64,000 nt of DNA from Sinanaerobacter sp. ZZT-01 (GCF_035621135.1 NZ_CP141728.1:682001-746000); one strand, 5' to 3'. Positions 7,567 through 16,626 are shown, numbered from the stretch's first letter. Made by a program: numbers and translations. The notes: generated by a model not told the origin, from the letters alone.

Positions 7567-8835
7567 CTATGGCCTACGATCTACTGTAAAATCATCCTCA
7601 TACATATTTCCGTTGATGGTAATCGTTTTCGGGATGGTTTTGCAGAAAGGTACTCCATTAACACCCCCACCGCTGATTACAATCGAAATGGGATGTGTTA
7701 CAGGCTTCTTCCCTGTACCTTTTAGTGCTACATCGGTGTAAATCTTACGCTCTTTGATTTCACTGATACGATTCTTACGACAAGTAAATTTTGAGAATAC
7801 AGCCGTGGATGAAGATTTTTCAAGCTGAACGGTTCTTAATTGTGTACCAAGCCGATTTTTTACTGTCCATCCATTTCTTATTTCTACCGCTGCCGGTGGC
7901 ACCGGAATTTTACTGTTCGCTTTTTTTAAGCTTTTTCCACATACCCCTTTATCACTGATTTGTTTCGTAAATATGCTGTTATTTACTGTCACACCAAAAC
8001 CATATCCAGATTTCAATTTATTCGGTGTAACTGTTGCATTGGCTGTTAAAGTAGTCTGATACGTATAAACATGCCTGCAGGTGTGTCCGGGGCAGCCTCC
8101 ACCTATTAAACAACCTCCACAATAATAAGTATGTGCCTTTACTTCTGACCATTTAATCACATCACTACAGCCTTTGGTATCTGCCGGTGGTGTTGGCTGC
8201 TCCGGCTCTACAAATGGTGGAACTTCCGGTACTTCCTCAACCACAGGTTCATCCCACTCTATGACGTATGGCATAAAATAAAGCTGCCCCTGCATATCAT
8301 CCGACAAGGTATTATTTCTCGCATAACTAAGGAATTTCTCGATTTCCGGAGAAACGTAGCCTAATAGACCTCGTATTTCCTGTTCTTTTCCTTTTCTTAA
8401 TCGATCGGCAACATTATAAAGCCTTTTAGACTGTACTCTAAACTGATAAGAATATATAATTTTTCCTTGTGCATCCGGCTTTGTTTTTAATTTAAGACTT
8501 AGTTCAGAAGCGGCATATGGCATATATTCTTTATCATACATCATCTTTTCTCTTGCCCCATCCGTAGCCGTTCCCGGATCATGTTTGTCCATATCGTAAG
8601 GATAAATTTTCACATTCTTTGCGCCTTTTTCTAAAGTCGCTGACGTGTTAATGGTGTATAAATCTTGCGGGGCTGCTGGATCCCATTCTTGTGTCTTATT
8701 CCTCCAGATGAAGATTACACTGGTGACAAACTTTACTTTCTTTTCCGTTTTTATTTCTTCTGCTGCAAATACCGGTATAACTGACATCCCTAGCATGAGC
8801 AAACTAAGAAGCATACAAAAGATTCTTTTTCTCAT
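7567..8835 (-). CDS. Secreted protein of the Tad locus with a Cys/His cluster
   Basis: A ~422-residue protein with a clear Sec signal (MRKRIFCMLLSLLMLGMSVIPVFAAEE). It has a Pro-rich linker (VVEEVPEVPPFVEPEQPTPP) near the middle, then a Cys/His cluster (YYCGGCLIGGGCPGHTCRH) that may bind metal or form disulfides. No known domain is recognised. A similar Cys/His cluster is present in the large SLH protein at 16627. It probably acts outside the cell together with the pilus. Confidence 0.7.
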   Translation of the reverse strand: MRKRIFCMLLSLLMLGMSVIPVFAAEEIKTEKKVKFVTSVIFIWRNKTQEWDPAAPQDLYTINTSATLEKGAKNVKIYPYDMDKHDPGTATDGAREKMMYDKEYMPYAASELSLKLKTKPDAQGKIIYSYQFRVQSKRLYNVADRLRKGKEQEIRGLLGYVSPEIEKFLSYARNNTLSDDMQGQLYFMPYVIEWDEPVVEEVPEVPPFVEPEQPTPPADTKGCSDVIKWSEVKAHTYYCGGCLIGGGCPGHTCRHVYTYQTTLTANATVTPNKLKSGYGFGVTVNNSIFTKQISDKGVCGKSLKKANSKIPVPPAAVEIRNGWTVKNRLGTQLRTVQLEKSSSTAVFSKFTCRKNRISEIKERKIYTDVALKGTGKKPVTHPISIVISGGGVNGVPFCKTIPKTITINGNMYEDDFTVDRRP

Positions 8836-8855
8836 ATTGTTATCCTTTCTTTGCA

Positions 8856-8888
8856 AAAGAAAATCGCCTGTAAAAAAGCAGGCGATTT
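8856..8888 (-). terminator. Hairpin terminator between SLH gene and secreted-protein gene
   Basis: Perfect 10-bp stem AAATCGCCTG/CAGGCGATTT (8861-8870 with 8879-8888); on the minus strand it is followed by a T-rich tail. It probably reduces read-through from the SLH gene into the genes to the left. Confidence 0.7.
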
Positions 8889-8903
8889 ATCTCTTTTAAA
8901 TAT

Positions 8904-9908
8904 TTATTTTTTAAATGGATTTGGTATTAGAGTCAGCACTGGGTTAACTGTATCATAGCTGCCAATGTAGTCTACTTTTGTAATGTCTATTGGTGCACGT
9001 CCCTGCATATTCTCTTTATGCAATAGTAATTCATATTCTATTGCAAAGCGCCCATCCCTCATTTTTACTGAGCAAAAAGAATCAACTGCTTTCCCATTGA
9101 TTACGAAAAATTCCAATCCAGGATCTTTCATAATAACATGCTTTGAAAATTCATCCTCCCCAAGTTCCATATTCCAAAGCTTCGGATCAGAGATTACATA
9201 TGTGGTCAGATGTTTTCCCCCAAAAATATCCTGTGAATTTGTAATAATATCCTTGATTGTTCCCGTCTTGTCTTTATCCACCACTTTTTCGGTGGTTCGA
9301 TCTGCCGGCTCCAGCATCCTTGTCAGCATAGAACAAACCTCAGCTCTTGTTGCAGTTTTGCTTCCTCCAAAGGTCCCATCGGGATAACCTGATATGATAC
9401 CCTTCCCGTAAGCTTGCAAAATATATGGTTTGCAGTAGTCACAAAGTCCTGCATAATCCTTTATTTCATTTTTAAATTTATCTGCATTGGCAATTGGCTC
9501 TTCCTTTAGCACTTTTTCTGTAGTTCTTGCTATGACAACCGCCATCTTCTGACGTGTAATCGGTTTATTCCAATCTGACTGCTGCATCTCATCCCCAATC
9601 AGCATCTCATTTTTCTTTGCTGCCTCGAAATAGCCACTTGCCCAATGCTGGCCAGTTTTATCTTGTTTGCCTACTGTCGCTGCGACGATGGTGGTAATAA
9701 ACTCCGCATTCGTCATCGTTTTGTTTGGCCGGAAGGTCTTATCCGGATACCCGCTGATAGCTCCCTTATCAACCATTTTGCTCATATATGGGTAATACCA
9801 ATCAGTTACTTTTGTATCTTTAAATTTTGCATCTGCCGCAAAAGCAGTAACAGCAGATGTAATGCTGACAATCAAAGTCACGGCTAATAATATATATCGT
9901 TTTTTCAT
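8904..9908 (-). CDS. S-layer-homology (SLH) surface protein
   Basis: A ~334-residue protein with a signal peptide (MKKRYILLAVTLIVSITSAVTAFA). Three SLH repeats follow: FKDTKVTDWYYPYMSKMVDKGAISGYPDKTFRPN, a divergent second repeat, and AYGKGIISGYPDGTFGG with TRAEVCSMLTRML. SLH domains bind secondary cell-wall polymers non-covalently. The C-terminal ~120 residues are not recognised. The ATG at 9908 is used. The host therefore probably has an SLH-anchoring wall polymer. It may help display the pilus or aid mating contact. Confidence 0.85.
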   Translation of the reverse strand: MKKRYILLAVTLIVSITSAVTAFAADAKFKDTKVTDWYYPYMSKMVDKGAISGYPDKTFRPNKTMTNAEFITTIVAATVGKQDKTGQHWASGYFEAAKKNEMLIGDEMQQSDWNKPITRQKMAVVIARTTEKVLKEEPIANADKFKNEIKDYAGLCDYCKPYILQAYGKGIISGYPDGTFGGSKTATRAEVCSMLTRMLEPADRTTEKVVDKDKTGTIKDIITNSQDIFGGKHLTTYVISDPKLWNMELGEDEFSKHVIMKDPGLEFFVINGKAVDSFCSVKMRDGRFAIEYELLLHKENMQGRAPIDITKVDYIGSYDTVNPVLTLIPNPFKK

Positions 9909-10168
9909 TTTTTCTCCTCCATACATTCTTTTTCCCGATTTTTATTGAACGGCACTATCTCAATCGTGTACCCTAATGGAAGTAATAGCTTAAATAACGT
10001 ATCGATCTGAGGGGTAGCTTTCATTCTTTCCAAACGGGCAATAGATGATTGCCTTATTCCGGATAATGCAGAAAGATCCCTTTGTGATAATCCCTTTTCT
10101 GCTCTTACTTCAATCAACCGCTGAATCAAAGCAGTCTCTCTTTCTACACAACTATCTTGTGCCTCCAT
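9905..10168 (-). CDS. XRE-family regulator in the Tad locus
   Basis: An ~87-residue protein with a central HTH (LIQRLIEVRAEKGLSQRDLSALSGIRQSSIARLERMKATPQIDTLFKLLLPLGYTIEIVPF). The layout resembles HigA-like antitoxins and small cro-like regulators. It overlaps the SLH gene start by 4 bases, so the two are probably coexpressed. The start at 10168 follows AAGGGAAG; a TTG further upstream is possible. It may control the surface-protein genes. Confidence 0.7.
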   Translation of the reverse strand: MEAQDSCVERETALIQRLIEVRAEKGLSQRDLSALSGIRQSSIARLERMKATPQIDTLFKLLLPLGYTIEIVPFNKNREKECMEEKK

Positions 10169-10298
10169 AAATTTACAACTTCCCTTCAAAGAATTTGTTT
10201 TCAAAAAAGTCTTATTTGCCTAAAAGATAACAAATAAGAAATCAAAAGTCAAGCAAAAAAAACAAAATTTTCTTAATTTTTATTAAAATAGGTAATTC

Positions 10299-10327
10299 TT
10301 GACGCATACCACGTCACATGCTATGAT
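10299..10327 (+). promoter_or_regulatory. Strong promoter of antisense RNA
   Basis: TTGACG (10299-10304), a 17-base spacer and TATGAT (10322-10327). It fires rightwards towards the 3' end of the toxin gene. Confidence 0.8.
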
Positions 10328-10333
10328 ACATAT

Positions 10334-10428
10334 ATAAAAGGATTACCGCTTTTGAGACTGGCGGCTAGTCCGAAATGTCAGAGTAGACCGCTTAAATTCT
10401 CAGGTTTAAGCGGTCGTTGCTATTTTTT
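10334..10428 (+). ncRNA. Antitoxin antisense RNA (type I system)
   Basis: A ~95-nt RNA predicted from a near-consensus promoter and a strong terminator: stem GACCGCTTAAA/TTTAAGCGGTC at 10386-10396 and 10405-10415, then T6 at 10423-10428. Its last bases overlap the end of the small toxin gene on the other strand, as in txpA/ratA-type pairs. Its 5' region repeats AAGGATTACCG (10338-10348), which also begins the opposing transcript (10543-10553, minus strand). Confidence 0.7.
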
Positions 10429-10506
10429 GAGGTATATCATCAAGCAAATGGTGATAACCCCTATAATCACACCCGAATAGGCAAATAACCCTTCATATGT
10501 AACCAT
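10420..10506 (-). CDS. Holin-like type I toxin (28 aa)
   Basis: A 28-residue peptide: MVTYEGLFAYSGVIIGVI, then a short hydrophobic end and KK. The MVTYE start plus one membrane helix and a Lys tail fit the putative holin-like toxin family of Firmicutes. A G-rich RBS (GGGGGG) precedes the ATG at 10506. The stop lies beside the T-run of the antisense RNA terminator. The likely role is a membrane-active toxin kept silent by the antisense RNA, stabilising the element. Confidence 0.75.
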   Translation of the reverse strand: MVTYEGLFAYSGVIIGVITICLMIYLKK

Positions 10507-10558
10507 AGCATCCCCCCTTCATGGGAGTGACCAACCGCCAAACGGTAATCCTTAGCAC

Positions 10559-10564
10559 ATTATA
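10559..10564 (-). promoter_or_regulatory. -10 element of the toxin transcript
   Basis: TATAAT on the minus strand overlaps the last codons of the 49-aa gene and precedes AAGGATTACCG, the same 5' sequence as the antisense RNA. A clear -35 is not visible. Confidence 0.45.
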
Positions 10565-10709
10565 CCATAATTTTCTTTATTGCTACTATCGCTTCCGCAA
10601 TAACCCAAAATATCTCCAGCAAAAAAATTACAAACAACCACCATCCAGGGTATTCACGAATCCGAAACCATATCCATTTTATTTTCTGCACACTATCTTC
10701 TCCCCTCAT
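10560..10709 (-). CDS. Small membrane protein (49 aa)
   Basis: A 49-residue protein with a basic, Trp-rich N-terminus (KIKWIWFRIREYPGWW), then one membrane helix (LFVIFLLEIFWVIAEAIVAI) and a KKIMV end. No strong RBS is visible. It lies just downstream of the pseudopilin genes, so it could belong to the pilus operon, or to the toxin leader whose promoter it overlaps. Confidence 0.5.
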   Translation of the reverse strand: MRGEDSVQKIKWIWFRIREYPGWWLFVIFLLEIFWVIAEAIVAIKKIMV

Positions 10710-10727
10710 TTTATTACAGCTGGTTGA

Positions 10728-11198
10728 TTACTTTCCATCTACCCTCATATTTCTGCTTCCTACATTAATGGGAAGCTGCCAATCCGGCAGTCCTACAAAT
10801 ACACATGGTACATTTGCAACCGCTTTTACCTTCATTTTTGCGTTCTCTCCATCGATTTCTATATCTTGAATTTCTACTTTGTAAGCATATTTTTTTTGAC
10901 CTGGTTGATGCTTCTCCATATTGGAATCTAAATCGAGATCTTCATATAAATATCGGTAAAACTTATCTTTTGCCACATTAGGATCTAGCTTGTTTAAATA
11001 ATCTTGCCGATAACTATCATACATGGCTTCTTTAATGGATAGGTTTACCGCTCGATTCAACTCTGTTTCTAAATGATCATTGATACCATTTACTTTAAGA
11101 TACTCTGCTACAAAGGTTCCCATACCAAGCAGCAAAACGAAAATAGCTAGTGTGGTGATGAGTAAGTCTCCCCGCTTATCCTTGCATAAATTCCTCAT
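10728..11198 (-). CDS. TadE/TadG-like pseudopilin
   Basis: A 156-residue protein with a short basic N-terminus and a prepilin-like hydrophobic helix (DKRGDLLITTLAIFVLLLGMGTF), then a soluble domain. A Gly precedes the helix, but position +5 is not Glu, so processing is uncertain. Downstream of the pilin and a second pseudopilin, it is probably a minor pilus subunit. It starts at ATG 11198 with GGAAGGA upstream and ends just before the 49-aa gene. Confidence 0.65.
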   Translation of the reverse strand: MRNLCKDKRGDLLITTLAIFVLLLGMGTFVAEYLKVNGINDHLETELNRAVNLSIKEAMYDSYRQDYLNKLDPNVAKDKFYRYLYEDLDLDSNMEKHQPGQKKYAYKVEIQDIEIDGENAKMKVKAVANVPCVFVGLPDWQLPINVGSRNMRVDGK

Positions 11199-11200
11199 TG

Positions 11201-11668
11201 CTAATAATCCTTCCAATACACTTCAGACATTCCCTCAATGGTACTTTTTATAGGGATTTTTAATACAACCGGCCGTTTTGAAAATGCCGGTGTCAAAATA
11301 GTCATATCATAACTGTCCTCCACCACTACCGTAAAGGAATCTCGAAACTGTATTTTCTTAGAAGAATCAAGATACCTTATATTTTCCACGGTCATTTTTG
11401 CATTCGTTTGTAATTTATCATTCAAATCTCGAAGCTGCTCCTTTACATCACTTGTAACCTGTCCATTCAGTTCAATGGTCTGCGCAAGCTCCTTGGCAAT
11501 ATAGTGCACATGCTGGTATTTCACCATCATTTGAAGCAAATTCATGCAGTTCAAAATCATAATGACAATAATCAGCATGATTACGATTGGTTCCCATAGC
11601 AGTTCACCTTCTCTACCGGAAAAGAAGGCTTTCCATCGCTGAAAAGCCTGTAACTTTCTCCTTCTCAT
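11201..11668 (-). CDS. TadE-like pseudopilin (DUF4320-like)
   Basis: A 155-residue protein with the prepilin signature G followed by ELLWE (Glu at +5) and a hydrophobic helix (PIVIMLIIVIMILNCMNLL), then an exported domain. This is the layout of Tad minor pilins processed by TadV. It overlaps the start region of the next pseudopilin gene and follows the Flp pilin gene by 8 bases. Confidence 0.7.
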   Translation of the reverse strand: MRRRKLQAFQRWKAFFSGREGELLWEPIVIMLIIVIMILNCMNLLQMMVKYQHVHYIAKELAQTIELNGQVTSDVKEQLRDLNDKLQTNAKMTVENIRYLDSSKKIQFRDSFTVVVEDSYDMTILTPAFSKRPVVLKIPIKSTIEGMSEVYWKDY

Positions 11669-11676
11669 TTTGCCAC

Positions 11677-11913
11677 CTAAACAGTCAGCAAGGACTTAAA
11701 CTTGTCTACCATGGAATCCCAAAGGTTGGATATTGTAGGGCTAACTGCTTTTAACAGCAATCCCACAATCACAATTCCTACTAATGCTGCCAGCAGGATT
11801 TCCCACCCTGCCATGCCGGATTCATCCTTCTGTAGCTTACAAAAGAAACCAATGCACGCTTTGTTATACTTTTCTTTCACATTCTTCATCATAGCTTTTA
11901 CTTTCATTTTCAT
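11677..11913 (-). CDS. flp: Flp-type major pilin
   Basis: A 78-residue prepilin. Its cytoplasmic leader is about 33 residues, with a cleavage site in DESG/MAGWE (Glu at +5), followed by a 20-residue hydrophobic helix (ILLAALVGIVIVGLLLKAV) and a short tail. This is the small-pilin layout of Tad/Flp systems. It lies between tadC and the pseudopilins, and the TadV peptidase is encoded in the same locus. Confidence 0.75.
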   Translation of the reverse strand: MKMKVKAMMKNVKEKYNKACIGFFCKLQKDESGMAGWEILLAALVGIVIVGLLLKAVSPTISNLWDSMVDKFKSLLTV

Positions 11914-11925
11914 TTCCTCCTAAAA

Positions 11926-12840
11926 TTAAATCATTTTTCCTAAGCCAGAGCTAATGCTGGCAATAATCACATACAGCATGGCGGTCATAGCCACACCAAC
12001 AAGCGGCAGCGTAGCCACCGTAACTTTTCCCGGACGCTTATCCAACTCCCGTTTCAGATTCTCTCTTGCCCGCAGATCCATATCATTAGCTAAACGATCT
12101 AACGCCAGCTCCTGATTTTCTCCACGAGTCACGCCAATTAACGTATTGCACAGATAATTAACTTCCGTCAATCCAATCCGATTAGCAAAGTTTCTCAATG
12201 CCGTTTCAATGCTCTTTGACTTCATTTCCATAATGAGGAGCGAAACATCATATCGAAAAGCCGAATCTGCGACCTCTAAATAAGTTTCAAATATACCAAT
12301 TAGATCTGGAGAACTCCGTGCTTCCTTCAATTTAAAAAGGATTGCCCTTACAAATCCGGGTAATCCCTTTGAAATTTTCTCCTTTTTCTGTTTTAAAATA
12401 TCAGGACACAATGTGAACTGATGATACCCCAAAATCGCAACAATGCAGATTCCTATAGGCATAAACATGACCAAGCCACCTAAGTACAGTCCCACTACTG
12501 TAAATAGAAACGTCATTCCTGTTATGGTAATGCCCCTAGCTACATATTCCTGGGGACTACAATCTATATCAGCTCTGGCAAGCCGCAGCTTCCATTCTGC
12601 CGCCTGTCGTTCCTCCAGTTTGATCCATGGAGTAATCTTCCTTGCAATTGGCATCACCAATTCCTCTTGTAACGTTTCTTTTATATTGCGTTTCGGCTTT
12701 ATAGTTCCTCGAAATGCTCTAGTAGCAGCTCTTGGCGGCTCCTTGTTGTAATGCTGCCCAATTAGGTCAAGAGCCTTAATCACCAGCAATACAATAGTAA
12801 TTTGTAACAGTGTCAGTAACATAACAACCTCCTTATTCAA
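11926..12840 (-). CDS. tadC: Tad pilus platform protein TadC
   Basis: A 304-residue membrane protein of the type II secretion F family: an N-terminal helix, a pair of central helices (MTFLFTVVGLYLGGLVMFMPIGICIVAILGYHQF), a soluble F domain and a C-terminal helix (TVATLPLVGVAMTAMLYVIIASISSGL). It pairs with TadB to form the inner-membrane platform on which the TadA ATPase works. It overlaps tadB by 8 bases. Confidence 0.8.
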   Translation of the reverse strand: MNKEVVMLLTLLQITIVLLVIKALDLIGQHYNKEPPRAATRAFRGTIKPKRNIKETLQEELVMPIARKITPWIKLEERQAAEWKLRLARADIDCSPQEYVARGITITGMTFLFTVVGLYLGGLVMFMPIGICIVAILGYHQFTLCPDILKQKKEKISKGLPGFVRAILFKLKEARSSPDLIGIFETYLEVADSAFRYDVSLLIMEMKSKSIETALRNFANRIGLTEVNYLCNTLIGVTRGENQELALDRLANDMDLRARENLKRELDKRPGKVTVATLPLVGVAMTAMLYVIIASISSGLGKMI

Positions 12841-13750
12841 TTGGCCGATTGATTTTCATAACATAAGCTGCTGTCAGCAGCGAAGTCAGAATCATTGCAA
12901 TCACAAATCCCTTCCCAATTACGGTCTGGGTCAAAGTGAGAAACCATTGCACATTAACGAATTTCAAAATTGGTATTACAGAGAACATAGCAGCTACAGT
13001 CATGAGATAATTTCTCCATGCCGTCATCATCGCAGTATCACTTTCCTGTTGTATATTTTTCTGATCATTCATTGCCCGCAGAGTGGATTGTAGGTTAAAT
13101 TTCATTCTTCTATCTTTCATACAAAGCAATAGCTTATTAACCCATTCATGAAAGTGCCGATTGTCAATCTTTCCGTCCAGCAAAATCAATGCTCGTTCCA
13201 CATTAGGGTTGATCAGAAGTACATCTGTTAAAAACTCATCAAAGGGATTAATTTCTCGAAACCGTTCATCTACATAGCGATTCTTCTCTTCCACATATAC
13301 CTGAAATGCTCCAATGATGTCATCACTTGTTAGATAGGCATTGGTAATAATGGACATAACACTCTCTAGTTCCTCCAGCTCTCTTCGTCTAGCTGACATG
13401 GTCCGAAACAGCAAGAACAGATATGCTAGAGGCGTAAAGGCTGCTCCAGCGAAAAGGGAGAGCGTCACATCCCTGAAGATGCCGATTCCACACATACATC
13501 CGGCTAAGAAAAAAACAGCTACAACCTTATAAAAGTAATTCCAGCTTTTATGAATTTTCTTTAAGAGACTGTCCACTTTTACCATGATTCTCTCCACTGG
13601 ATTGAGGGCATTTTCTGCAATGATATAAATTCGTTTCCGTTTCGCTGCATTGTCTCTGAAAGAAAGGTGAACTACTTTCGGGATGGAAATATGCCAAGTC
13701 TGCATCAGTAATATAGCAGCTACCAGAAGAAAAAAAATGATCCCCAGCAT
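12833..13750 (-). CDS. tadB: Tad pilus platform protein TadB
   Basis: A 305-residue membrane protein of the F family. It has an N-terminal helix (IIFFLLVAAILLMQTW), a central pair (FYKVVAVFFLAGCMCGIGIF...), a helical F domain and two C-terminal helices. It lies between tadA and tadC in the usual order and overlaps tadC. Confidence 0.8.
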   Translation of the reverse strand: MLGIIFFLLVAAILLMQTWHISIPKVVHLSFRDNAAKRKRIYIIAENALNPVERIMVKVDSLLKKIHKSWNYFYKVVAVFFLAGCMCGIGIFRDVTLSLFAGAAFTPLAYLFLLFRTMSARRRELEELESVMSIITNAYLTSDDIIGAFQVYVEEKNRYVDERFREINPFDEFLTDVLLINPNVERALILLDGKIDNRHFHEWVNKLLLCMKDRRMKFNLQSTLRAMNDQKNIQQESDTAMMTAWRNYLMTVAAMFSVIPILKFVNVQWFLTLTQTVIGKGFVIAMILTSLLTAAYVMKINRPIE

Positions 13751-13751
13751 C

Positions 13752-15137
13752 TTACTTCTCCTTTCTCGTGTTGGAATATCGCTTAATGAATTCTTCGTCT
13801 ACACTGTTCATACGCAAAGTTTCTTCCAGATTCTCAGAAATGCATCCTACTCTGCGATGCACTCCGTGTACCTTTAACACGTTTCCTACTTCGTCCTTTT
13901 CGGAATGGTCAATAACAAAACGATAGATGCTGTGTCCAACCACTTCTCCATCCTGCACACCGGTTGCCTCAAAAATGTCCATCCATCGCCTGGACTTATC
14001 CTTTAATTGCTTGCAAAAGACCATGAGGGGAAATGCTTTTACAATGTTTTTTAACATGCGTGTTTCCGATAATCGAGTACCGGATTCCATACACATAGTT
14101 AAAATTCTGTCGTAAGCATCTGCTGCACTATTGGCATGTAAACTTGAAACAATGGTATGCCCCGTACGTCCTGCTTCCTGCGCTGTCATAGCCTCTTCTC
14201 CACGCATTTCTGCAGGAACAATAATATCCGGATGAAACCGCAGAGCCATTTTTAACAAGTCGTTCATTGTAATTGCTCCCGGCTTGGTATAGGTTTGTAC
14301 CACATCATTAATAACAAAGCCTTCTTGATCCACAATCGGCAAATCCAGTTCCTTTGTATCCTCAATGGTATAAACACGAGTCTCCTTAACAATCGTTCCC
14401 AAGACATAATTCATATTGGATGTTTTCCCAGACCCGGTGGACCCTACAAATGCCATTGAAACGCCGCTGCCTAAACAGGTAGTAATAAAGTCCAATTCTT
14501 CCAGCAAAACTGTCCCTGACTCGATAAGAGTCTCTCTTGTAATGCCGGACTTCTTCTGTTTTCGGATAGAAGCTACTCCTCCTACTTCTGTGTCTACACA
14601 TGGAGAAATTGCCCCTGACATACGTACACCTTTGGATATGTAAGAATCACCCAAAGGCTGTGCACCATCCAAAATGACACCTCCCGAACGTGCCATTTTT
14701 TGAACGATATTCGCACATTGCTCTGCTGTCTCAAATCGCTCTCTCACGAGTACCGTTTTATCTTTATAGATTACTCTTGTACTGTTCGAACCATTGATAT
14801 TTATTTCCTCCACTTCAGCATCTTCCAAATATTTTTCAATAAAGCTAAAGCCGGCCATGTCTTCATAAATGCGCTGTGCGAGTTCTTCTACGGACAACTC
14901 ATTATCTACCAAGCGTTCCACGTTTAAATAGTGGATAATCAATTGTACCAGTCGTGGCCGTTTTTCTTTATCCGTCCAATCTCTTGCTAACTCTTCTGCA
15001 TGATTTGTGCTGATAATATGCTGCATCCGTTCTTTGATTTCCGGATAATTTTTCGCCTGTATCCCTTTTTGCTGATTCAGGTAGTCCATATTTTTCTGAT
15101 ACATCAGATTTTCCAGTGCAATAAGCCGATCTGCCAT
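13752..15137 (-). CDS. tadA: Tad pilus ATPase TadA/CpaF
   Basis: A 461-residue secretion ATPase of the VirB11/CpaF group. Walker A is GSTGSGKT (about residue 230), the Asp box and Walker B region is IIVPAEMRGEEAMTAQEAGRTGH, and the His box includes TIVSSLHANSAADAYDRI. The N-terminal domain (EEININGSNSTRVIYKDK) is typical of CpaF. It powers assembly of the Flp pilus from the cytoplasmic face. It abuts the TadZ-like gene (0-base gap) and tadB. Confidence 0.9.
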   Translation of the reverse strand: MADRLIALENLMYQKNMDYLNQQKGIQAKNYPEIKERMQHIISTNHAEELARDWTDKEKRPRLVQLIIHYLNVERLVDNELSVEELAQRIYEDMAGFSFIEKYLEDAEVEEININGSNSTRVIYKDKTVLVRERFETAEQCANIVQKMARSGGVILDGAQPLGDSYISKGVRMSGAISPCVDTEVGGVASIRKQKKSGITRETLIESGTVLLEELDFITTCLGSGVSMAFVGSTGSGKTSNMNYVLGTIVKETRVYTIEDTKELDLPIVDQEGFVINDVVQTYTKPGAITMNDLLKMALRFHPDIIVPAEMRGEEAMTAQEAGRTGHTIVSSLHANSAADAYDRILTMCMESGTRLSETRMLKNIVKAFPLMVFCKQLKDKSRRWMDIFEATGVQDGEVVGHSIYRFVIDHSEKDEVGNVLKVHGVHRRVGCISENLEETLRMNSVDEEFIKRYSNTRKEK

Positions 15138-15857
15138 CTACTGTACCTCCTCCGCCAACTGCTCCACCACAGCTCGATATTGTTTTGCCTCCTTGGACTT
15201 CATTTCATAAATCAGCTTCCCGCTGTTTTGAAATACCACAGCATCCTCTACGGCAGGAAGCTGTACGGTATCGGTAAGCCCATAAAGCTGAAGAAATTCA
15301 TGTATGCTGCACCCTATGTTCCACTCTCCAATCACCGGCTTTACCAGTTCCTTGATATGAAACCGTTCAAAAAAGCTCTGCATGGATTGATGCCATAATC
15401 CACTTTCTGAAGACAGGGTATAGGTGCAAAGTATCTGATCTGCCAAAAATAATCCCAAGCTAGTCATTGGTTCTCTCAAATAACCAGTACAGTCAATCAC
15501 AATATAGTCTGAGCATACTTGAAGCTGTTGAAACAATCGTCTTGTTCTGTTTTCATAGAGTTCTTCCATACAGGGTTTTGTAATTTTATTCGGAACTCCC
15601 AAAAGAAAAATATTCTCTCTATTTTTGCATGGAGTAAGCATCCGCTGTGGTTGTTCTGCTGTATCGGCCAATGCAGCAAAAATTCCCTGATCTTCCGGAA
15701 TACTTTCTCCGAAAAAGGTCTGAATCCCGCCGTAATCCAGATTAGCAGAAATTAGAATTACCACTTGGTTTTTAGTTGCCAGAGCACAGCTTAAATTAGC
15801 TGCCAGTGTACTTTTTCCTGATCCCGGTCTGCCATAAACTGCAATAATTTTGCTCAT
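15138..15857 (-). CDS. tadZ: TadZ/CpaE-like ParA-family ATPase
   Basis: A 239-residue P-loop protein with GRPGSGKSTLAANLSCAL at the N-terminus (intact Lys) and an ISANLDYGG sequence at the switch position. In Tad systems this protein places the apparatus in the cell. It is encoded directly upstream of tadA. A second, degenerate relative is at 19617. Confidence 0.75.
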   Translation of the reverse strand: MSKIIAVYGRPGSGKSTLAANLSCALATKNQVVILISANLDYGGIQTFFGESIPEDQGIFAALADTAEQPQRMLTPCKNRENIFLLGVPNKITKPCMEELYENRTRRLFQQLQVCSDYIVIDCTGYLREPMTSLGLFLADQILCTYTLSSESGLWHQSMQSFFERFHIKELVKPVIGEWNIGCSIHEFLQLYGLTDTVQLPAVEDAVVFQNSGKLIYEMKSKEAKQYRAVVEQLAEEVQ

Positions 15858-15866
15858 TTCTGCCTC

Positions 15867-16592
15867 CTATCTCTTTACAAGCGTCAGATGCAGCTTCCCA
15901 TTATACTCTGCACCCATCAATTTTAGTGACTGCTCCTCAGTAGCTATGAATGTTATGGTTTGAGGTATTGCATCAACGGCATCGGCTTTGGATGCTTTGA
16001 CATCATCCACGCTGACCGCATCGGCGTTCTCTATATCATAAATTTGCATTCCTTTTAAAGATGGTTCAAAGATAACCTGAAATCCCGAATCTGTTTCTCG
16101 GACTGTTCCAACGTTAACAATGTCACCTTTTTGTAAATGAGAGGCAAGCCCCGCAGCATTGGATTGTAATGTAATGGTGGTAAGCTGTTTTCCCTGTTTT
16201 ACAATATTTTCGATGATTGGATCTGATACAAAATCACCAATTTTTGCATCGGTAATATAATCATCGGCAAGCAAATCCACCTTTGCAACTTTACCGTCTA
16301 CCTTCTGCATACTTTTTATAACATTGGAGGGCAATCCATATGCCCCTACTTTTTTCTCAATTACTTTATTTGCCTTAATGATCTCTCCTTTTTTTATGGT
16401 ATCCGTTACGGTAACAACAGTGGTTGTATCTGCTTGTTTCTCATAAAGTCTTGGCAAGACGACAAAGGAAAGTATTGCTGCCAGTACAATACACAGTAAG
16501 CTTAATAGCTTTTTATTTTTTAAATATTTCCCTGGATTTCTTCGAAGCTTTACCTTCTCTTGCATTGGTGTTTCTTTTTTCTTAAATAGCAT
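15867..16592 (-). CDS. cpaB: CpaB/RcpC-like pilus assembly protein (SAF domain)
   Basis: A 241-residue protein with one N-terminal membrane helix (LLSLLCIVLAAILSFVVLPRLY) and an extracytoplasmic SAF-like domain (TDTIKKGEIIKANKVIEKKVGAYGLPSNVI...LADDYIT). CpaB/RcpC proteins act on the outer side of Tad systems. It is the first of the contiguous tad genes. Confidence 0.8.
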   Translation of the reverse strand: MLFKKKETPMQEKVKLRRNPGKYLKNKKLLSLLCIVLAAILSFVVLPRLYEKQADTTTVVTVTDTIKKGEIIKANKVIEKKVGAYGLPSNVIKSMQKVDGKVAKVDLLADDYITDAKIGDFVSDPIIENIVKQGKQLTTITLQSNAAGLASHLQKGDIVNVGTVRETDSGFQVIFEPSLKGMQIYDIENADAVSVDDVKASKADAVDAIPQTITFIATEEQSLKLMGAEYNGKLHLTLVKR

Positions 16593-16626
16593 AGTTCTTC
16601 TCCTCAGTTAAATAAAAAAGGAAAGG

